DNA from: CAYMUN01 sp964393835
GTDB lineage: Bacteria; Patescibacteriota; Saccharimonadia; Saccharimonadales; UBA4665
Reading direction: 5' to 3'
Length of the DNA: 41,776 nt
Assembly (NCBI GenBank): GCA_964393835.1
Contig: CAYMUN010000009.1
Span: 1 to 41,776 of the forward strand
A program made the position numbers and the translations under genes. Below the pieces are notes generated by a model that saw nothing but the letters and a program-made list of their open reading frames with translations, was not told the DNA's origin and did no database searches. This document shows positions 1 to 7,758 of the stretch, piece by piece; within the stretch, counting starts at the first letter, position 1, and every line of letters begins with the position of its first letter.

Positions 1-55
1 ACCGGCGATCTCCTCCGTGACAGGGAGGCGTGATAGGCCACTTCACTACGAGCCC
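1..55 (-). tRNA. tRNA-Asp (GTC), 3' part cut by window edge
   Basis: Read on the minus strand from 55, the sequence folds as the first 55 bases of a tRNA: acceptor strand GGGCTCG, a D-arm with stem GTGA/TCAC, and an anticodon arm with stem CCTCC/GGAGG around loop CTGTCAC, giving anticodon GTC (Asp). The variable loop and the start of the T-arm (CCGGT) follow before the window ends, so the T-loop, 3' acceptor strand and any CCA are not visible. A promoter lies upstream at 86-114. Confidence 0.9.
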
Positions 56-85
56 TTGCCTATCGGTGCAAATGCAACAGGGGTA

Positions 86-114
86 ATCATAGCAACTACT
101 CTTGTAAAAAGCAA
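86..114 (-). promoter_or_regulatory. promoter of tRNA-Asp
   Basis: On the minus strand a -35 box TTGCTT (114-109), a 17-base spacer and an extended -10 TGC-TATGAT (TATGAT at 91-86) lie upstream of tRNA-Asp. The predicted start leaves a precursor leader of roughly 25 bases. The TGC extension before the -10 recurs at other promoters in this window. Confidence 0.7.
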
Positions 115-115
115 C

Positions 116-1213
116 TTAGGTCTTGATTTTGATGTAGTGATGCGGCGGCTGCCTGGCCTGCAGCGGTCTGGTATAAGCGGTAATGTCTTTGAGCGTGAAT
201 TGCAGATGGGCGGCATGGCGGCTGACATTGCCGCCGTCGACGACTTTGATAATTTCTAGCGTGTAACCGGTGTTGATGATGGCTGATGTCTGCCCGGGCT
301 TCAATTTGAACAGTTCGGATGTCAGGGCTGGAGGCACATCGCGGTCGCTCAGTGTAATGGGGTTGGGATATTGGCCGCCGGTAAGTTTTGTAGTCGGGTC
401 ATCGGATAATTCAGCTGCCAATTTGGCAAAATCAGCACCCTTAAGCAATTGCTGGAGAGCGGCTTCGGCTCGAGCGTCAGTGGCGGTGTCCAATTTGGTT
501 ACTACTGCCTGCTGCAACAACTGCTGCTGCAACTCACGGCGAAAATCAGTTACGTTCCATCCCCAAAACTCATTTAAAACTTCACGAAACACCCGGTCGT
601 TATTACCGAGACGGTTTTCGCGTTTCAGCAGGTTAACTTGATTGTCAACAATTTGATTACTAACGCTGACTTTGTGCTGGTCGGCTAATTTTTTGACATA
701 CGCGTCTTGGATCACCTGTACCATGGCCTGCTGGCGCAACCGGTCGAGCTGGGTTTTGCCGTCTTTGGTAGCAAAGTTGGCCTGCTGCTGGGTTTGATAG
801 TAGTGCATGTTGTGGCGCAGCTCAAACAGGTAAGATTCATAACTTACCCAGCGATCACCGGCCTTGGCAACCGGAAACGGGATAATTCTTGTCACGTCAT
901 ACATAAACCCGGAGGTCGCCTGGAGTTTATAGAGGCTGAGGCCGCTTATCACAAAAAAAGCCATCAGCACTAACGCTAACAGGCTTAAAGAAATACGAAC
1001 CACACGGTGTTTGGAGTGCTGCAAAGGGTAGATATATTTACGAGCGCTCGATAGTACTTCCTCACGGTGGTCGGCCACCGTGTCATTGGTAATCCTCGGC
1101 ACACCGGCCAGGGCATCATTGAATTTCTCCTCGGCGGACTTGGTGGTTCGCTTAAAGGGACGCTGGATATTTTTGGGCAGTTTAGGCTTCTTGAGCTTCT
1201 TCAGTTTCTTCAT
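116..1213 (-). CDS. SurA/PrsA-like membrane-anchored peptidyl-prolyl isomerase (foldase)
   Basis: A 365-aa protein with a very basic N-terminus (many Lys in residues 1-25), one membrane segment at about residues 72-96, and an outward region resembling SurA N-terminal helices (about 130-240) followed by a parvulin (PPIC) domain (about 240-345). Family knowledge: such proteins help exported proteins fold; here that could include pilins and other secreted products. The start overlaps the end of the upstream PH-domain gene by 32 bases, suggesting co-transcription and coupling. The parvulin part is divergent, so it may be a chaperone without isomerase activity. Fold family fairly sure, activity unsure. 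Confidence 0.72.
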   Translation of the reverse strand: MKKLKKLKKPKLPKNIQRPFKRTTKSAEEKFNDALAGVPRITNDTVADHREEVLSSARKYIYPLQHSKHRVVRISLSLLALVLMAFFVISGLSLYKLQATSGFMYDVTRIIPFPVAKAGDRWVSYESYLFELRHNMHYYQTQQQANFATKDGKTQLDRLRQQAMVQVIQDAYVKKLADQHKVSVSNQIVDNQVNLLKRENRLGNNDRVFREVLNEFWGWNVTDFRRELQQQLLQQAVVTKLDTATDARAEAALQQLLKGADFAKLAAELSDDPTTKLTGGQYPNPITLSDRDVPPALTSELFKLKPGQTSAIINTGYTLEIIKVVDGGNVSRHAAHLQFTLKDITAYTRPLQARQPPHHYIKIKT

Positions 1214-1784
1214 GCGGTTTATTGGGCTGCTGGTTAGGGCTAGCCGGGTACGAATTGGTTGTATTTACTCCTTGTGTGCGCAAAATTGTGAGCAGCCGTT
1301 TCTGGATCTTGGCCGGATGATGCACATCGTGAATCGTCAGGTCTCCCACGTACGTTTGCATCTTTATTGTACCAAATCCGAGGAGGGTTTCTTGCAGACC
1401 AGCGACGTCATAATTGACCGACTGTATCTGAGCCAGCCCGAGATCGGCCACTGACCGATGAAAAAGCCCTTTTTGAGTGATCTGAATGAAGCGCTGATCA
1501 GTGATAATAAAAATACTGAAATGCCAGCTAATCCAATCCGGCGCAAAGATTAACAGGCCGAGGATACAGCCAGCCGCCAGGCCGCCAAAAAAGGCCGGAA
1601 AACCCAGCTCCGGCTTGATGGCCGCCGGTATGACGCCTATCAGCGGCCCCAACATGCCAAACACCAGCCCTTTGCGCATAACAATCGGGTGTTTATGAAA
1701 CACAAACAGCACTTCCTCGTCATCAAACTGGTCGTCAAAGTATTTGTCAGGTTTTTGCTTTGCTGTTTGTTTGGCTTCAGCCAT
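1182..1784 (-). CDS. PH-domain (YdbS-like, bPH2) membrane protein
   Basis: A 200-aa protein: an acidic N-terminal stretch, the motif EEVLFVFHKHP at the edge of the domain, two or three hydrophobic segments (about residues 38-85), then a bacterial PH-like beta domain (ITDQRFIQITQKGLF ... LGFGTIKMQT ... HHPAKIQKRL) typical of the YdbS family. The start at 1784 is preferred over the ATG at 1790 because a -10 box TAAAAT at 1796-1791 sits 6 bases before it, which would make the mRNA leaderless. Function unknown; such proteins are envelope-associated. The 3' end overlaps the SurA-like gene. tRNA-Arg lies just upstream. Confidence 0.75.
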   Translation of the reverse strand: MAEAKQTAKQKPDKYFDDQFDDEEVLFVFHKHPIVMRKGLVFGMLGPLIGVIPAAIKPELGFPAFFGGLAAGCILGLLIFAPDWISWHFSIFIITDQRFIQITQKGLFHRSVADLGLAQIQSVNYDVAGLQETLLGFGTIKMQTYVGDLTIHDVHHPAKIQKRLLTILRTQGVNTTNSYPASPNQQPNKPHEETEEAQEA

Positions 1785-1790
1785 AAGCAT

Positions 1791-1796
1791 ATTTTA
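1791..1796 (-). promoter_or_regulatory. -10 box (leaderless type) of the PH-domain gene
   Basis: TAAAAT on the minus strand at 1796-1791, followed by 6 bases and the ATG at 1784. Initiation about 7 bases downstream would place the 5' end at the start codon. It lies only 17 bases from the 3' end of tRNA-Arg. Confidence 0.5.
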
Positions 1797-1813
1797 ACAG
1801 GTATCCAGCAATG

Positions 1814-1888
1814 TGGTATCCCTGAACGGATTCGAACCGCTATCTGCTCCTTAGGACGGAGTTATTCTATCCATTGAACTACAGGGAC
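1814..1888 (-). tRNA. tRNA-Arg (CCT)
   Basis: A full 75-base tRNA on the minus strand: acceptor GTCCCTG pairing with CAGGGAT, a D-arm beginning GTTC, an anticodon arm with loop GTCCTAA (anticodon CCT, Arg), a T-arm with GGTTCGAATCC, and an encoded 3' CCA at 1816-1814. The base of the anticodon stem has an A-C mismatch and the first acceptor pair is G-T. A TACAAT box lies about 14 bases upstream. CCT reads the AGG codon. Confidence 0.92.
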
Positions 1889-1922
1889 TGGTACCGGCCT
1901 CATTGTACTAAAAAACCGGGTT

Positions 1923-2438
1923 TTATTTAGATTTTTGGGGCTTAGGCTGGGTGAATTGCTCGTGCGTGGCGGTGTAGTCATGAATTTCGCTATCACTAAA
2001 CCAGTGGGCAACTTCTTTTTTGGCTTCTTGCAAGTCAGCTGAAGCGTGGATGATATTGGCGACGCCGCGGCCGATGCTACTGGCCTGGCCATAGCTAACA
2101 TGGGCGTAATCACCTCTGATGGTACCAGGCAACGCGCTTTTTGGCTGAGTATCGCCGACCATTTTGCGGACGGCTTCGACGGCTTCGACGCCCTCCAGCA
2201 CCATGGCGATGACCGGCCCATCTTGCATGCTGGCCAGCTGGCTCTCGAAAATCTCTTTGCCCTTGCGCGTCCTGAGGGTGCCAATACCCTCATAGTGCTG
2301 CTCGTAATGAGCATAATCGGGGCTGAGCATCTTAGTGGCGACAATTTTGAACCCGGCTCGTTCAAATCGAGTAATAATTTCACCCACTATGCCACGCATC
2401 ACGGCGTCAGGCTTAAAAATTATGAGGGTTTTTTCCAT
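1923..2438 (-). CDS. ndk: nucleoside diphosphate kinase
   Basis: 171 aa. Transfers the gamma phosphate of ATP to NDPs through a phospho-histidine. Visible family signatures: N-terminal TLIIFKPDAV, the PGTIRGDYA segment, and the active-site stretch NIIHASAD with the catalytic His at about residue 131 (usual form NxxHGSD). It is longer than the common 140-150 aa because of an insert around residues 111-126 and a charged C-terminal tail. A Shine-Dalgarno-like AAGGA stands 5 bases before the ATG. It follows the XRE gene by 22 bases in the same direction. Confidence 0.96.
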   Translation of the reverse strand: MEKTLIIFKPDAVMRGIVGEIITRFERAGFKIVATKMLSPDYAHYEQHYEGIGTLRTRKGKEIFESQLASMQDGPVIAMVLEGVEAVEAVRKMVGDTQPKSALPGTIRGDYAHVSYGQASSIGRGVANIIHASADLQEAKKEVAHWFSDSEIHDYTATHEQFTQPKPQKSK

Positions 2439-2460
2439 GAGTATCCTTGTTTAGCTGTCC

Positions 2461-2757
2461 CTATTCTAGCACGAGGTGGACATCAAGCGCCTTGGCAATC
2501 GCTAATAAAGTCCGCAGGCTAGGATTACCTCGGTTACTTTCGATACGGGCTATCACTGACTGCGGCATACCTGCCCGGACTGCCAATTCGGCTTGCGAGA
2601 GCTTTTGAGCAAGCCGGACTCTGGTCAGTAGATTAATAAATGACCTCTGGTCATGGTTAAGAGGATCCCGGACGACCTTAGCGGCGGCCAAGTCGCGTTG
2701 TAGTGTCGCTTGGGCCTCCGCCTGCAATATTGCTAAGTCTTCTTCGTAACTACCCAT
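2461..2757 (-). CDS. XRE-family helix-turn-helix regulator (antitoxin-like, orphan)
   Basis: 98 aa. The C-terminal half is a Cro/C1-type helix-turn-helix: RLAQKLSQAELAVRAGMPQS with the recognition helix leading to IARIESNRGNPSLRTLLAIAKAL. The N-terminal 30 residues are charged and helical, as in HigA-like antitoxins, but no toxin gene adjoins it. The start at 2757 rather than the far upstream ATG at 2826 is chosen because a -10 box TATACT (2770-2765) sits 7 bases before it, and the longer form would read through the operators. Two palindromes at 2768-2816 are probable autorepression sites. ndk follows and may be co-transcribed. Confidence 0.82.
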   Translation of the reverse strand: MGSYEEDLAILQAEAQATLQRDLAAAKVVRDPLNHDQRSFINLLTRVRLAQKLSQAELAVRAGMPQSVIARIESNRGNPSLRTLLAIAKALDVHLVLE

Positions 2758-2764
2758 TAAGCTT

Positions 2765-2816
2765 AGTATAGCACATATGCTATGGCTCAATCTGTTATCG
2801 ATAGCATATATGCTAT
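2765..2816. promoter_or_regulatory. XRE promoter with two palindromic operators
   Basis: A perfect 16-bp palindrome ATAGCATATATGCTAT lies at 2801-2816 and a near copy with one mismatched pair (ATAGCACATATGCTAT) at 2768-2783, starts 33 bp apart, so about three helical turns. The proximal copy overlaps the extended -10 (TGC-TATACT) of the XRE gene on the minus strand. This is the usual geometry for autorepression by an XRE dimer. The region also lies upstream of xerC on the other strand. Confidence 0.72.
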
Positions 2817-2889
2817 AACGTCTCAAACACTATGCATTGTTTTTATATTATGTAGATCTGTTAGCCATGAGGCAGCCAACGACGTGGGG

Positions 2890-2895
2890 TACAAT
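2890..2895 (+). promoter_or_regulatory. -10 box (leaderless type) of xerC
   Basis: TACAAT at 2890-2895 followed by 6 bases and the ATG at 2902. No Shine-Dalgarno is present at a usual distance from this start once transcription is assumed to begin at about 2902. Confidence 0.5.
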
Positions 2896-2901
2896 GAGGT
2901 T

Positions 2902-3816
2902 ATGCTATTTGCTAAGGCTAAGACAAACTTTTTAGAGTATTTGGAAATCGAGCAAAACCGCTCTCAAAAGACGATTCAAAATTATGATCATTACCTGACC
3001 CGGTTGTTGGATTTTGCCGGTGATATCGAAATCAAGGATATCGATGTTGAGTTGGTTCGCAAGTGGCGCTTGTGGCTGAATCGCTTAGGCACCAATACTT
3101 CCGACGAGCTGAGTAAAATCACTCAAAATTATCATCTGATTGCTCTGCGCAGCTTTTTAAAGTATTGCTCCAAGCGTGACATATCAGCCCTGCCGGCTGA
3201 CAAGATCGAGTTGGCTCGCACCGTTCGCAAACAAGTGACGTTTCTCAACGAAGACGAGTTGGCCCGGGTTTTTGAGCAGCCTGATCTTAATAGTCTTAGC
3301 GGCATACGTGACCGGGCGATTTTAGAACTCTTATTTAGCTCAGGATTGCGTGTCAGCGAATTAGTCGGGCTCGACCGTGACCACATCAACCTAAAGCGAC
3401 TGGAATTCATGGTGCGCGGCAAAGGCCAAAAAGACCGGCCGATCTTTATCAGTCCCGAGGCCGCTAAGTGGATCGAACAGTATCTTAGCAAACGCCAGGA
3501 TACCGCCAAGCCGTTATTTGTCCGCTATAGTGGCACGAAACAAGTTGATTTATCCGGTAATTTTTATCGGTTGACAGCTCGTAGCGTCCAGCGGATTGTA
3601 GCCCGATATGCCCTGTTGGCCGGTATCACCAAGCATGTCAGTCCGCATACTTTGCGCCACTCATTTGCCACTGATTTACTGATGAATGGCGCCGATTTAC
3701 GTTCGGTGCAGGCAATGCTCGGGCATAGCAATATCGCCACTACCCAAATCTATACCCATGTTACTGATCCACATCTTAAAAACGTTCACGAAAAGTTTCA
3801 CCGCCAGCCGGAGTAA
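2902..3816 (+). CDS. xerC: tyrosine recombinase, XerC/XerD family
   Basis: 304 aa. Site-specific recombinase that would resolve chromosome dimers at a dif site with FtsK, which is also in this window. An N-terminal SAM-like core-binding domain (about 1-90) is followed by the catalytic domain with every expected residue: Arg150 (SGLRVSEL), Lys174 (GKGQKDR), His249 and Arg252 (HTLRHSFAT), His275 (LGHSNI) and Tyr284 (TQIYTH). The start at 2902 is chosen over an upstream in-frame ATG at 2782 because alignment-typical sequence begins here and a -10 box is 6 bases upstream. Convergent with the PilX-like gene, 6 bases apart. Whether it is a lone Xer or one of a pair cannot be told. Confidence 0.92.
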   Translation: MLFAKAKTNFLEYLEIEQNRSQKTIQNYDHYLTRLLDFAGDIEIKDIDVELVRKWRLWLNRLGTNTSDELSKITQNYHLIALRSFLKYCSKRDISALPADKIELARTVRKQVTFLNEDELARVFEQPDLNSLSGIRDRAILELLFSSGLRVSELVGLDRDHINLKRLEFMVRGKGQKDRPIFISPEAAKWIEQYLSKRQDTAKPLFVRYSGTKQVDLSGNFYRLTARSVQRIVARYALLAGITKHVSPHTLRHSFATDLLMNGADLRSVQAMLGHSNIATTQIYTHVTDPHLKNVHEKFHRQPE

Positions 3817-3822
3817 GACGAC

Positions 3823-4950
3823 TTAATCAGACAGGTAACAAGGGTCGCCAGAGCGGGCATGAGCAGTGCTACCGATAACGTCAAAATCGGTACCGGCCCG
3901 GTTGATGTCGGTCGGCCCGGTCTCTTGGCGCTTACAAATATTAGTCCCGCAGATAGCGGCGTTACATTGGTCGGGAAAGGCTTTGAGTGGCACATGGACT
4001 TGGATACGCTTCAGCACGTCTTGGGCCTTGCCTGTGGCATCAATGACGGCCTGGCCCCCCACCATATGCACGACGTTGGCAGTCGTATCAGTGGCACCGA
4101 TCCGGACATTGGTCTGGTCATAGATATTGAGGAAATGGACAAGAAAAGGGCCAGGGCTGCTCAGGCCGTTAATAGTCGCCTGACAAGGATATTGCCCACG
4201 AGTAATAGTACAGCCACCAGAGACCGTTGGCCCCTGCCCAGCCGCGACCACGTTATATCCGACCGTGCCGCTAGCACCGCTAGAGGGGTATAAAAAGGCC
4301 GTAAATGTCCGGCTGACAAGGTTTGCTCGAGTTGTGGTCGCGCTGAGTGGTGTAATACTCACTTGCAATACAGCTGGGCTTTTCCAATCGGACGCGCCAG
4401 TCCCATACTGAGCAAAACTGGTACCAGTACGAAAAGTGGTGCGACCGGTGGCACTGCCCCATTCAAACGTCAGACCGGTGATCGAAGCCCCGCTCTGGTT
4501 AGAAAAGCTGACGCTGTTGGCCGCCCGATCACCAACCCCGCTAAATACCAACCGGGTTGGAGCCGTATCAATCAATAGGCAGGTATATGAAACATCATTA
4601 TTGGCATTGACCGTTTGCTTAATCTGGGGGACATTTAGTCCAGTGGTCGTACTAGTACCACCTATTAGGGTGGGAGAACCCGGCGGATGGCAAGTCGTGG
4701 CCGCGTCAGGCGGCAGCGGGCCACCGGCAGTAATGTACTTAATAGCGTCATGGATACCCGTTTCGGCGGCGTAATTGGCCTGTCCGGCTAGTTGCTTATT
4801 CAGGGCATTTTGCTGCTCGCGGCGAGCTAGTTGCGCGAAACCTATGGTGAGTAGGGCCAGTACCAGTACCAGGGTCAAGGCCACGACCATGGCCGCAAAG
4901 CCCTTTTCGTTTTTGGATAGTTTCTGGGTTTTCATGATAGACATATACAT
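3823..4950 (-). CDS. PilX-like minor type IV pilus protein
   Basis: 375 aa. The N-terminus has a short basic stretch and KGFAAMVVAL followed by a long hydrophobic helix, then ARREQQNALNKQLAGQANYAAETGI, characteristic of PilX N-terminal domains; the usual Glu5 of class III signals is absent (Val). The rest is a large beta-rich exported region with Cys concentrated near the C-terminus, probably disulfides. It is the last gene of the minor-pilin run. The first ATG (4950) has GGAG 4 bases upstream and is kept; ATGs at 4944 and 4935 are possible. Role inferred: pilus initiation or tip complex. Confidence 0.75.
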   Translation of the reverse strand: MYMSIMKTQKLSKNEKGFAAMVVALTLVLVLALLTIGFAQLARREQQNALNKQLAGQANYAAETGIHDAIKYITAGGPLPPDAATTCHPPGSPTLIGGTSTTTGLNVPQIKQTVNANNDVSYTCLLIDTAPTRLVFSGVGDRAANSVSFSNQSGASITGLTFEWGSATGRTTFRTGTSFAQYGTGASDWKSPAVLQVSITPLSATTTRANLVSRTFTAFLYPSSGASGTVGYNVVAAGQGPTVSGGCTITRGQYPCQATINGLSSPGPFLVHFLNIYDQTNVRIGATDTTANVVHMVGGQAVIDATGKAQDVLKRIQVHVPLKAFPDQCNAAICGTNICKRQETGPTDINRAGTDFDVIGSTAHARSGDPCYLSD

Positions 4951-4962
4951 TTTACTCCGAAG

Positions 4963-5589
4963 TTACTTTCTTTGCACTACCGTGGTCGTCAAACTGGCTA
5001 CCGCGCAATATTCCTGACCAGCGGCACCATTGCAACGAGTATCCAAACCAGCCGGTACTGTTGGTAGTAAATCATCGTCACCATAGGCAACTCCCACTGA
5101 GATAATGTAGGGAGAGGTGGGCGAAACATCAAAATATGTCAGCCGCGAATTAGGAGCTATTAGTTCAGTGCCCGCCGGATCGGCCGAAGCCGGGTCAGCG
5201 TTGAGGTTTGGCAAACTAATGGCACATGCCCCGTCAGCTACTGTGTCACGCCAGAGGATATGTTTGTTGGCACCTGTCCCAATTTTGGTGTTAAGCCTAA
5301 AGGTATATCGGGTAGTTCCGAGACAGTAGTAGGCCATTGTAGTAGGCACCCCGGCAATGGGAGCCGGGGGGGAATCCAACAGTTTTAGTTTTTGGGCTAG
5401 TTCATCAGTGACGCTGCGGACATTATTTTGGACACGAGCTTGGTTGATACCTTTAAAATACAGCTTGCCGATGCCAATCATCATGACCGTCATCATCACT
5501 AAAATCACCGAAAAAACAGCCGTGGCAATCATCAACTCAATGATGGTAAAGCCTTGTTGGTTTTTACCGCTCGGTAGCTTGGCGCTCAT
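4963..5589 (-). CDS. PilW-like minor prepilin
   Basis: 208 aa with a class III signal: short leader ending in QQG, cleavage before FTIIELM, Glu at mature position 5, then about 20 hydrophobic residues and KLYFKGINQARVQNNVRSVTDELAQKL, as in PilW/GspJ-type proteins. The globular part contains several Cys (YYCLG, DGACAIS, RCNGAAGQEYC). Its ATG overlaps the stop of the PilV-like gene (ATGA), indicating translational coupling. Likely substrate of the PilD encoded at 6899. Confidence 0.82.
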   Translation of the reverse strand: MSAKLPSGKNQQGFTIIELMIATAVFSVILVMMTVMMIGIGKLYFKGINQARVQNNVRSVTDELAQKLKLLDSPPAPIAGVPTTMAYYCLGTTRYTFRLNTKIGTGANKHILWRDTVADGACAISLPNLNADPASADPAGTELIAPNSRLTYFDVSPTSPYIISVGVAYGDDDLLPTVPAGLDTRCNGAAGQEYCAVASLTTTVVQRK

Positions 5590-6047
5590 GGCTGGTGTAC
5601 CCGATAGACTAACTTGGCTTTGGCCTGCCCCTGCCCTGTGACGTCATCCCATATAGCGGTGAGCGTAAAGGTATCGTCGGCTGTTTTTTGGTACGTAACC
5701 GCAATTTTAAAGAGTCCTTTTTGGATACATTCCGGCGGGTAGCTATCGACACCCGGAAAAGGCTTGACTGTCACGCCTGCTGATATGCAGAATTGCTGCC
5801 CAGCAGCCAAAAAAATACTATTGAGCGCCGGCGGCGGCCCAAATGGCGCCAAGTAAGTGAGGCTTTCGGCTTGGGATTGCAACATCTGGGTGGCCTCAGA
5901 GCTCTCCTCGGCTTCCCGAGCCGCCAATAGACTGGTGTTAGCCGTAGCGTAGGAGATGCTGATGGCTAGACCCAGCACCGCCAGCACTACCATTACCTCA
6001 ATGATCGTATCACCTCGTTCGGCTAGTCTGAGCTTGCGTTTTAACAT
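5586..6047 (-). CDS. PilV-like minor prepilin with GD-TIIE processing site
   Basis: 153 aa. Leader MLKRKLRLAERG, then DTIIEVMVVLAVLG: a class III signal with Glu at mature position 5 but Asp instead of a hydrophobic or aromatic residue at +1. Downstream AAREAEESSEATQMLQSQAESLTYL is typical of PilV/GspI. The start overlaps the upstream prepilin gene by 7 bases and its stop overlaps the PilW-like start by 4. Probably part of the tip/initiation complex. Confidence 0.8.
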   Translation of the reverse strand: MLKRKLRLAERGDTIIEVMVVLAVLGLAISISYATANTSLLAAREAEESSEATQMLQSQAESLTYLAPFGPPPALNSIFLAAGQQFCISAGVTVKPFPGVDSYPPECIQKGLFKIAVTYQKTADDTFTLTAIWDDVTGQGQAKAKLVYRVHQP

Positions 6048-6859
6048 GCCACGGTGCTCATTTTGATATCAACGTTTAATTGGCTGCCACTGCCACCCAG
6101 GATAACCGTGGCATGACGAACGCCGTCAGTCAGATAAATGCAGGCTTTTTTGGCCGCTACCAGCCCGGTAGTAGGAGTTGTCAGCGTTTCTATGGTAGCT
6201 TTAGCGGCAGCGGTCGGTTTTTTATCAAGTATTGGCGAGTAGACCATAGAAATCGTCTGGGCTCCAGAGGCATAGGTCAAGTCCCCCGGGACAGTGGTAG
6301 CGCTCGTCCCCAAGCCTTGGACAAAACCGATACCAAAGACTGTGAGCAGCCCGCCGCCGACTGGTCGCACCTTAACGTCTTCTATATCGAGATTTTGGGG
6401 GACTATTTCTTGGGTAGTCAGGGCGTCAATCACCTTTTGTGAGGCAAGGGGCAGGCTCGTGACCAAGACTGTTACCCCGCTGACAACGCGCACCCGGGCA
6501 CCAGCCAAAGAGAAAATTTCATAATGGGTCAAATCAGCCGTCCCCTCTCTGAAGTGCATCATCTTACCCAAAAACACGCAGTCGTTGTGCGTCCCCTGGC
6601 TATCGCCGCCAACACTCACGCTTATACCAGTCGCTGTCTTGGTACAATTAAAATTCACGCCACTGTAGTGGCCATCGGTGATATCGTTGATAACAGCTTG
6701 GACGCGCGAAGCCGTCTCGTTGGCGCCTTGGGTAAAAGAAGTTTTGGCTTGCTTACCATCGATAAACCGAATGGCGACCCCAAACATAACTCCGCTAACG
6801 GCCAAAACAATCATGACCTCAACAATAGTATAGCCCAGGGGTCGTTTGCGGCTGTTCAT
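6041..6859 (-). CDS. minor prepilin (GspH/FimT-like), first gene of the minor pilin operon
   Basis: 272 aa when started at 6859. The leader MNSRKRPLG is followed by YTIVEVMIVLAVSGVMF, a class III prepilin signal (Glu at mature +5). The large exported part has few recognisable motifs and paired Cys (NFNCTK, HNDCVF, KKACIY, C-terminal VAC). The start at 6859 fits the leader length better than 6880, and an extended -10 (TGC-TATACT, TATACT at 6874-6869) lies 9 bases upstream, so the mRNA leader would be at most a few bases. Heads a four-gene overlapping run. Confidence 0.8.
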   Translation of the reverse strand: MNSRKRPLGYTIVEVMIVLAVSGVMFGVAIRFIDGKQAKTSFTQGANETASRVQAVINDITDGHYSGVNFNCTKTATGISVSVGGDSQGTHNDCVFLGKMMHFREGTADLTHYEIFSLAGARVRVVSGVTVLVTSLPLASQKVIDALTTQEIVPQNLDIEDVKVRPVGGGLLTVFGIGFVQGLGTSATTVPGDLTYASGAQTISMVYSPILDKKPTAAAKATIETLTTPTTGLVAAKKACIYLTDGVRHATVILGGSGSQLNVDIKMSTVAC

Positions 6860-6868
6860 CTTGGTTTC

Positions 6869-6877
6869 AGTATAGCA
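6869..6877 (-). promoter_or_regulatory. extended -10 promoter of the minor pilin operon
   Basis: TGC-TATACT on the minus strand (TATACT at 6874-6869), 9 bases before the ATG at 6859. Located in the 39-base gap after the pilD stop, so the minor pilins can be transcribed apart from pilD. Confidence 0.5.
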
Positions 6878-6898
6878 CAAGCGTAATCAAAATAACTC

Positions 6899-7744
6899 CT
6901 AGACAACAGGGAGAAACAGCTGCTGGTACCACTGCAAGATACTACTGCCAAGTAATACTACGATGACTGCTCCGCCGATGAGGAATGGCCCGAATGGAAT
7001 AGTGCTGGTACGCTTTAGCCGACCGTTTAACAACAAAGGCAATGAGACCAAGCTACCGCCTACGGCGGCGATAAAAATAACCAGCAAGGCTTTGGCCGGC
7101 GTACCGACAATTAACCCTAATAACCAGCCCAGTTTGACATCGCCGCCACCGATCCATGTACCTTTTGAAACTTGAAACAATACATAAAAGATACCGCCGC
7201 CGGCCAAAACCGCTAGCATAGTCCCTGTCGTCGCTGCTACGGGCTGATCCGCTACCCTAATAGCCAGCAGGGCGTACATAGCCGCTACGGCTGTCAGAGG
7301 ATAGATCAGACGGTTTGGTAGCAGCATCCAGCGGACATCGTACACCAGCAACGCGATCAGCCCCGTCAGGAGCATGAGCCATAGTCCCAACAGAATCACC
7401 TGAGTACCGGCAAGGGTGGCTGGCCACCAAAGATACGAAACCACAAACAAGCCGGCCGTACTAAGTTCAATCAAGGGGTACTGTAGTGAGATCGGCTGGC
7501 GGCAATAACGGCACTTGCCTGCTAAGCTCAGCCAGCTTAACAGCGGGATTAAATCTTTGCCGGCTAGTGCATGATGACAGGCCGGGCACATCGATCGGCC
7601 TTTGGCAATCGACAGCCGTTTTAGGTATTGTTTGTCGGCCTTTTTTTTAGCACCCTGGGTTTCCTGCTCGCGCAAACGCCACACTAAGGCATTTACGAAG
7701 CTCCCCAGGCAGAGTCCGACCACTGTCAAAATCGCGATAATCAT
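6899..7744 (-). CDS. pilD: prepilin peptidase / N-methyltransferase PilD (A24 family)
   Basis: 281 aa, polytopic. Cuts class III leaders of pilins after Gly and methylates the new N-terminus. Zinc-type cysteines CPAC (53-56) and CRYC (78-81) of the methyltransferase domain are present, with the two catalytic aspartates of the peptidase: Asp136 in YDVRWMLLPN and Asp202 in GGGDVKLG (GxGD motif). The start at 7744 is preferred over three upstream ATGs because a TACTAT box (7757-7752) sits 7 bases before it and the protein then begins directly with membrane helix 1. It would process the six prepilins encoded around it. Confidence 0.95.
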   Translation of the reverse strand: MIIAILTVVGLCLGSFVNALVWRLREQETQGAKKKADKQYLKRLSIAKGRSMCPACHHALAGKDLIPLLSWLSLAGKCRYCRQPISLQYPLIELSTAGLFVVSYLWWPATLAGTQVILLGLWLMLLTGLIALLVYDVRWMLLPNRLIYPLTAVAAMYALLAIRVADQPVAATTGTMLAVLAGGGIFYVLFQVSKGTWIGGGDVKLGWLLGLIVGTPAKALLVIFIAAVGGSLVSLPLLLNGRLKRTSTIPFGPFLIGGAVIVVLLGSSILQWYQQLFLPVV

Positions 7745-7751
7745 TAGCAAC

Positions 7752-7757
7752 ATAGTA
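7752..7757 (-). promoter_or_regulatory. -10 box (leaderless type) of pilD
   Basis: TACTAT on the minus strand with a TGC extension, 7 bases before the ATG at 7744. It starts immediately after the T-tract of the pilin terminator. Confidence 0.5.
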
Positions 7758-7758
7758 G

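Noticed and set aside
1900..1922. AAAACCCGGTTTT sequence after ndk as a terminator
   Set aside because: The palindrome leaves no workable loop; it may only slow polymerase.
2160..2195. Tandem GACGGCTTC repeat in ndk
   Set aside because: It encodes a short Val-Glu-Ala repeat in a normal helix of the protein and is explained by coding.
1862..2383. 173-aa frame over ndk and into tRNA-Arg
   Set aside because: It overlaps ndk in another frame and runs into a tRNA; ndk is unambiguous.
2829..2858. Possible dif site near xerC (TATATTATGTAGA resembles a dif right arm)
   Set aside because: Only part of one arm matches and the left arm does not; a genome-wide GC-skew and motif search would be needed.
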